DNA of 64,000 bases from NCBI GenBank assembly GCA_963810485.1, contig CAWENQ010000005.1, positions 1-64,000 on the forward strand. Reading direction: 5' to 3'. Origin of the DNA: DATKFM01 sp963810485. Lineage in GTDB: Bacteria > Pseudomonadota > Alphaproteobacteria > Dongiales > Dongiaceae. Below, piece by piece: positions 61,767-64,000 of the stretch. The position numbers and the translations under genes were made by a program. Position 1 is the first letter of the stretch. The number at the start of each line of letters is the position of its first letter. The notes beneath the pieces are model-generated. The model had not been told where the DNA came from, made no database searches, and saw only the letters and a program-made list of their open reading frames with translations.

Positions 61767-64000
61767 TCAACTCCGGAGCAGTTTTCCCTGGGGATCGTGG
61801 GGCGAGGGCGGCACGACGCGGCATTTCCGCTTGGCGCCGACGATATGCACCTCCAGCGGCCCGCCGGCGGCGTCGCGGTCGACATAGGCCATGGCCAGGC
61901 TCTTGCCGACGGTGTGGCCGTAGCCGCCGGAGGTCACGAAGCCGATGCGGCGCTCGCCGTGCCAGACCGGCTCGAAGCCCGACGGCGTCGGCATCGATGG
62001 CGTCGACCTCCAGCGTCACCAGCTTGCGCCTGGCCGATGTCGCCGTCGCGCTCCGCAGCGCCGCGTCGCGGCCGATGAAGCTCGCCCTTGTCGAAGGCGA
62101 CGAAGCGGTCGAGGCCGCACATGCCCGGCGTATAGGCCTTGCGTGAACTCGCGCGACCAGATGCCGAAGCTCTTTTCCAGCCGCAGGCTGTTGAGCGCGT
62201 TGTAGCCGATCTGGCGCGAGGCCGAGATCGGCGCCCGGCCTCCAGCAGCGTGTCGTAGAGCGCCCGATGCTCGACGACCGGCACGTTGATCTCGTAGCCG
62301 AGCTCGCCGGCGACCGAGAGCCGGCCGACTTCGTGCCACGACCAGGCCGACGTCCATCTCGCGGCAGCTGCATGAAGCGGAACGCCTCGTTGCGAGACGT
62401 CGGCATCGGTCAGCGCGCGCCAGCAGCTCGCGCGAACGTCGGGCCGGACAGCGCCGAAGCCGGCATACGTCGTCGGAGATGTCGCGCACCGCCACGCCGC
62501 TGTCGGGCAGATGGCTCGGCGAACCAGCGCATGTGCCACTGGCGCAGATAGTAGGAGCCCATCAGCCAGAAGGTGCGGTCGTCCCAGTTGAACACCGTGA
62601 GATCGCCCCGCAGCTTGCCCGATGGCGCTCAGCATCGGCGCCAGGCGCGCCCGCCGGCGGGCCGGCAGCGGCAGGCCAGCAGCTGGTCGAGCCAGTCGCG
62701 CGCGCCCGGCGCCGGTGATCTCGTAGCGCGAGAAGGCCGTGCTATCGAGCAGGCCGACGCCCTCGCGGGTCGGCGGCATTCCTCGGCGCACGAGTCGGGG
62801 GCGTTGGAGCGGCGCAGGGTCGGCGTCTCGACGAAACGGCTCGCCCGGGCGCGAAGTAGAGCGGAACCTCCAGGCCCCAGCTAAGGCGCCCCACTGGCAG
62901 CCCTCGCGCGGTCATGGCGTCGTAGGCGCCGGGCGTGCGCAGCGGCCGGCCGGCCGGCAGCTGCTCGTTCGGATAGGTGAGGACGAAGCGGCGGCGGTAG
63001 AACTGGGCCGTCATCGCCTTGAGGTATGCGGCGGTTGCGACGCGAAGCGGCCGTAGCGCGCCACGTCCATGCCGTAGATGTCGGCGCCGGGCTCGCCCTC
63101 GATCATCCACTGCGCCAGGCGTCAGGCCGACGCCGCCGCCCTGGGTGAAGCCGGCCATGCACGCCGCAGGCGGCCCAGTAGTTGCGCAGGCCCGGCACCG
63201 GCCCGACCAGCGGGTTGCCGTCGGGCGTGAAGGTGAAGGCGCCGTTGACCCAGCGCTTGATGCCGACGTCGTTCAGGCAGGGAAAGCGCTCGAAGCCCTT
63301 GGCGAGTTCGCGGCGCGATGCGGTCGATGTCCTCGGGGATCAGCTCCATGCCGTAGTCCCAGGGCGCGCCCTCGATGTTCCAGTGGCGCGGGATCGAGCT
63401 CGTAGACGCCGAGCAGCACGCCCTTGCCCTCCTGCCGCAGGTAGGTGAAGCCCTCGAGGTCGACGGTGAGCGGCGAGTCTCCGGTCCAGCGCCGCGATCT
63501 CCGGAATGCTCTCGGTGACCAGGTAGTGATGCTCCATCGGCGTGACCGGCAGATCGACGCCGGCCATCAGCCCGACCTGCTTGCGCCCACAGGCCGGCGG
63601 CATTGACCACGTGCTCGGCGCGTGATGGTGCCCTGCTCGGTGACCACGGTCCCAGCTGCCGTCGGGCCGCGGGTGCAGCTCCAGCACCCGGTTGCGCAGG
63701 ATCAGCTCGGCGCCGCGCTTCTTGGCCGCGACGGCATAGGCGTGGGTGGTGCCGTAGGGATCGAGATAGCCCTCGTCGGCGATCGTAGAGGCCGCCATAG
63801 ATGCCGGAGACGTCGGCGATCGGGCACAGCTCCTTGATCTCTTCCGGCGTCATCAGCCGGGCTTCGTCCATGCCCATGGTCTGGAACATCGCGGCCAGGC
63901 CGACTTCAGCCATTCCCAGCGTTCCGGCGTGCCCGCCAGGTTGACGCCGCCGGTCATGTGCATGCCGACGCTCTGGCCGCTCTCCTCCTCGAGCTTCTTG
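61767..64000 (-). pseudogene. Dimethylglycine/sarcosine dehydrogenase-like protein, many frameshifts, cut by window edge
   Basis: Minus-strand frames in order give an FAD oxidoreductase domain (MTPEEIKELCPIADVSGIYG, GYLDPYGTTHAYAVAAKKRG, VVNAAGLWA, VDLPVTPMEHHYLVTESIPE, HWNIEGAPWDYGMELIPEDI) and then a GcvT aminomethyltransferase domain (EGVGLLDSTAFSRYEITGAG, AGELGYEINVPVVEH, IGYNALNSLRLEKSFGIW, TPGMCGLDRFVAFDKG, RIGFVTSGGYGHTVGKSLAM) ending near 61767. These enzymes demethylate dimethylglycine or sarcosine using FAD and tetrahydrofolate. More than ten single-base indels interrupt 2.2 kb although each piece is well conserved. The N-terminus lies beyond the right edge. Confidence 0.8.

Overview
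The window is high-GC DNA from an alphaproteobacterium, probably of the Rhodospirillales/Hyphomicrobiales kind. The protein sequences, frequent GTG/TTG starts and a 50-residue MIRKLPSGKYR-type protein point that way; the genus cannot be fixed from sequence alone. Two halves differ by eye. About 1-47 kb is a mixed, lower-GC accessory region with many small orphan genes, repeats and broken genes. About 47-64 kb is compact, higher-GC metabolic and transport DNA.

Region 1 (0.6-29 kb) is a cell-surface polysaccharide locus. It has an initiating sugar-phosphate transferase, UDP-xylose synthase (UXS), a sulfotransferase-like protein, an O-antigen ligase/polymerase, several glycosyltransferases, two alkaline-phosphatase-superfamily proteins, UDP-glucose dehydrogenase and an isoprenylcysteine-methyltransferase-like membrane protein. 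UDP-glucose dehydrogenase and UXS together would supply UDP-glucuronate and UDP-xylose. Embedded at 16.9-23.7 kb is an unusual set: a kinase-fold protein and three asparagine-synthetase-like proteins that lack a recognisable glutaminase cysteine. Many neighbours (two GT4 proteins, one GT2, canonical asnB, one phosphatase-like gene, a methyltransferase-like gene, the ICMT-like gene) carry single-base frameshifts, while others are intact.

Region 2 (29-47 kb) is a patchwork of orphan genes. It has three secreted paralogues sharing a new-looking ~65-residue N-terminal domain with unrelated repeat or SH3b tails; a hyper-acidic Gly-Asp repeat protein; three small zinc-ribbon paralogues, two of them in a tandemly duplicated convergent gene pair; a tandem pair of ~80-residue paralogues; a Mur-ligase/peptidyl-tRNA-hydrolase fusion; a D-Ala-D-Ala carboxypeptidase with a SPOR-like tail; an acyltransferase; an IS3-type remnant and interspersed non-coding repeats.

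Region 3 (47-64 kb) holds an alpha/beta hydrolase followed by methionine genes (O-acetylhomoserine sulfhydrylase and a frameshifted metA), an FGGY sugar kinase, a LysR regulator divergent from a frameshifted enolase-superfamily dehydratase/racemase, a four-gene spermidine/putrescine-type ABC operon, a secreted TAP-like peptidase, a FecR-domain protein and, running off the right edge, a dimethylglycine/sarcosine dehydrogenase-like gene with so many indels that sequencing error is likely.

No tRNA, rRNA or CRISPR array was seen. All functional calls rest on motif and family recognition by eye; no database search was run.
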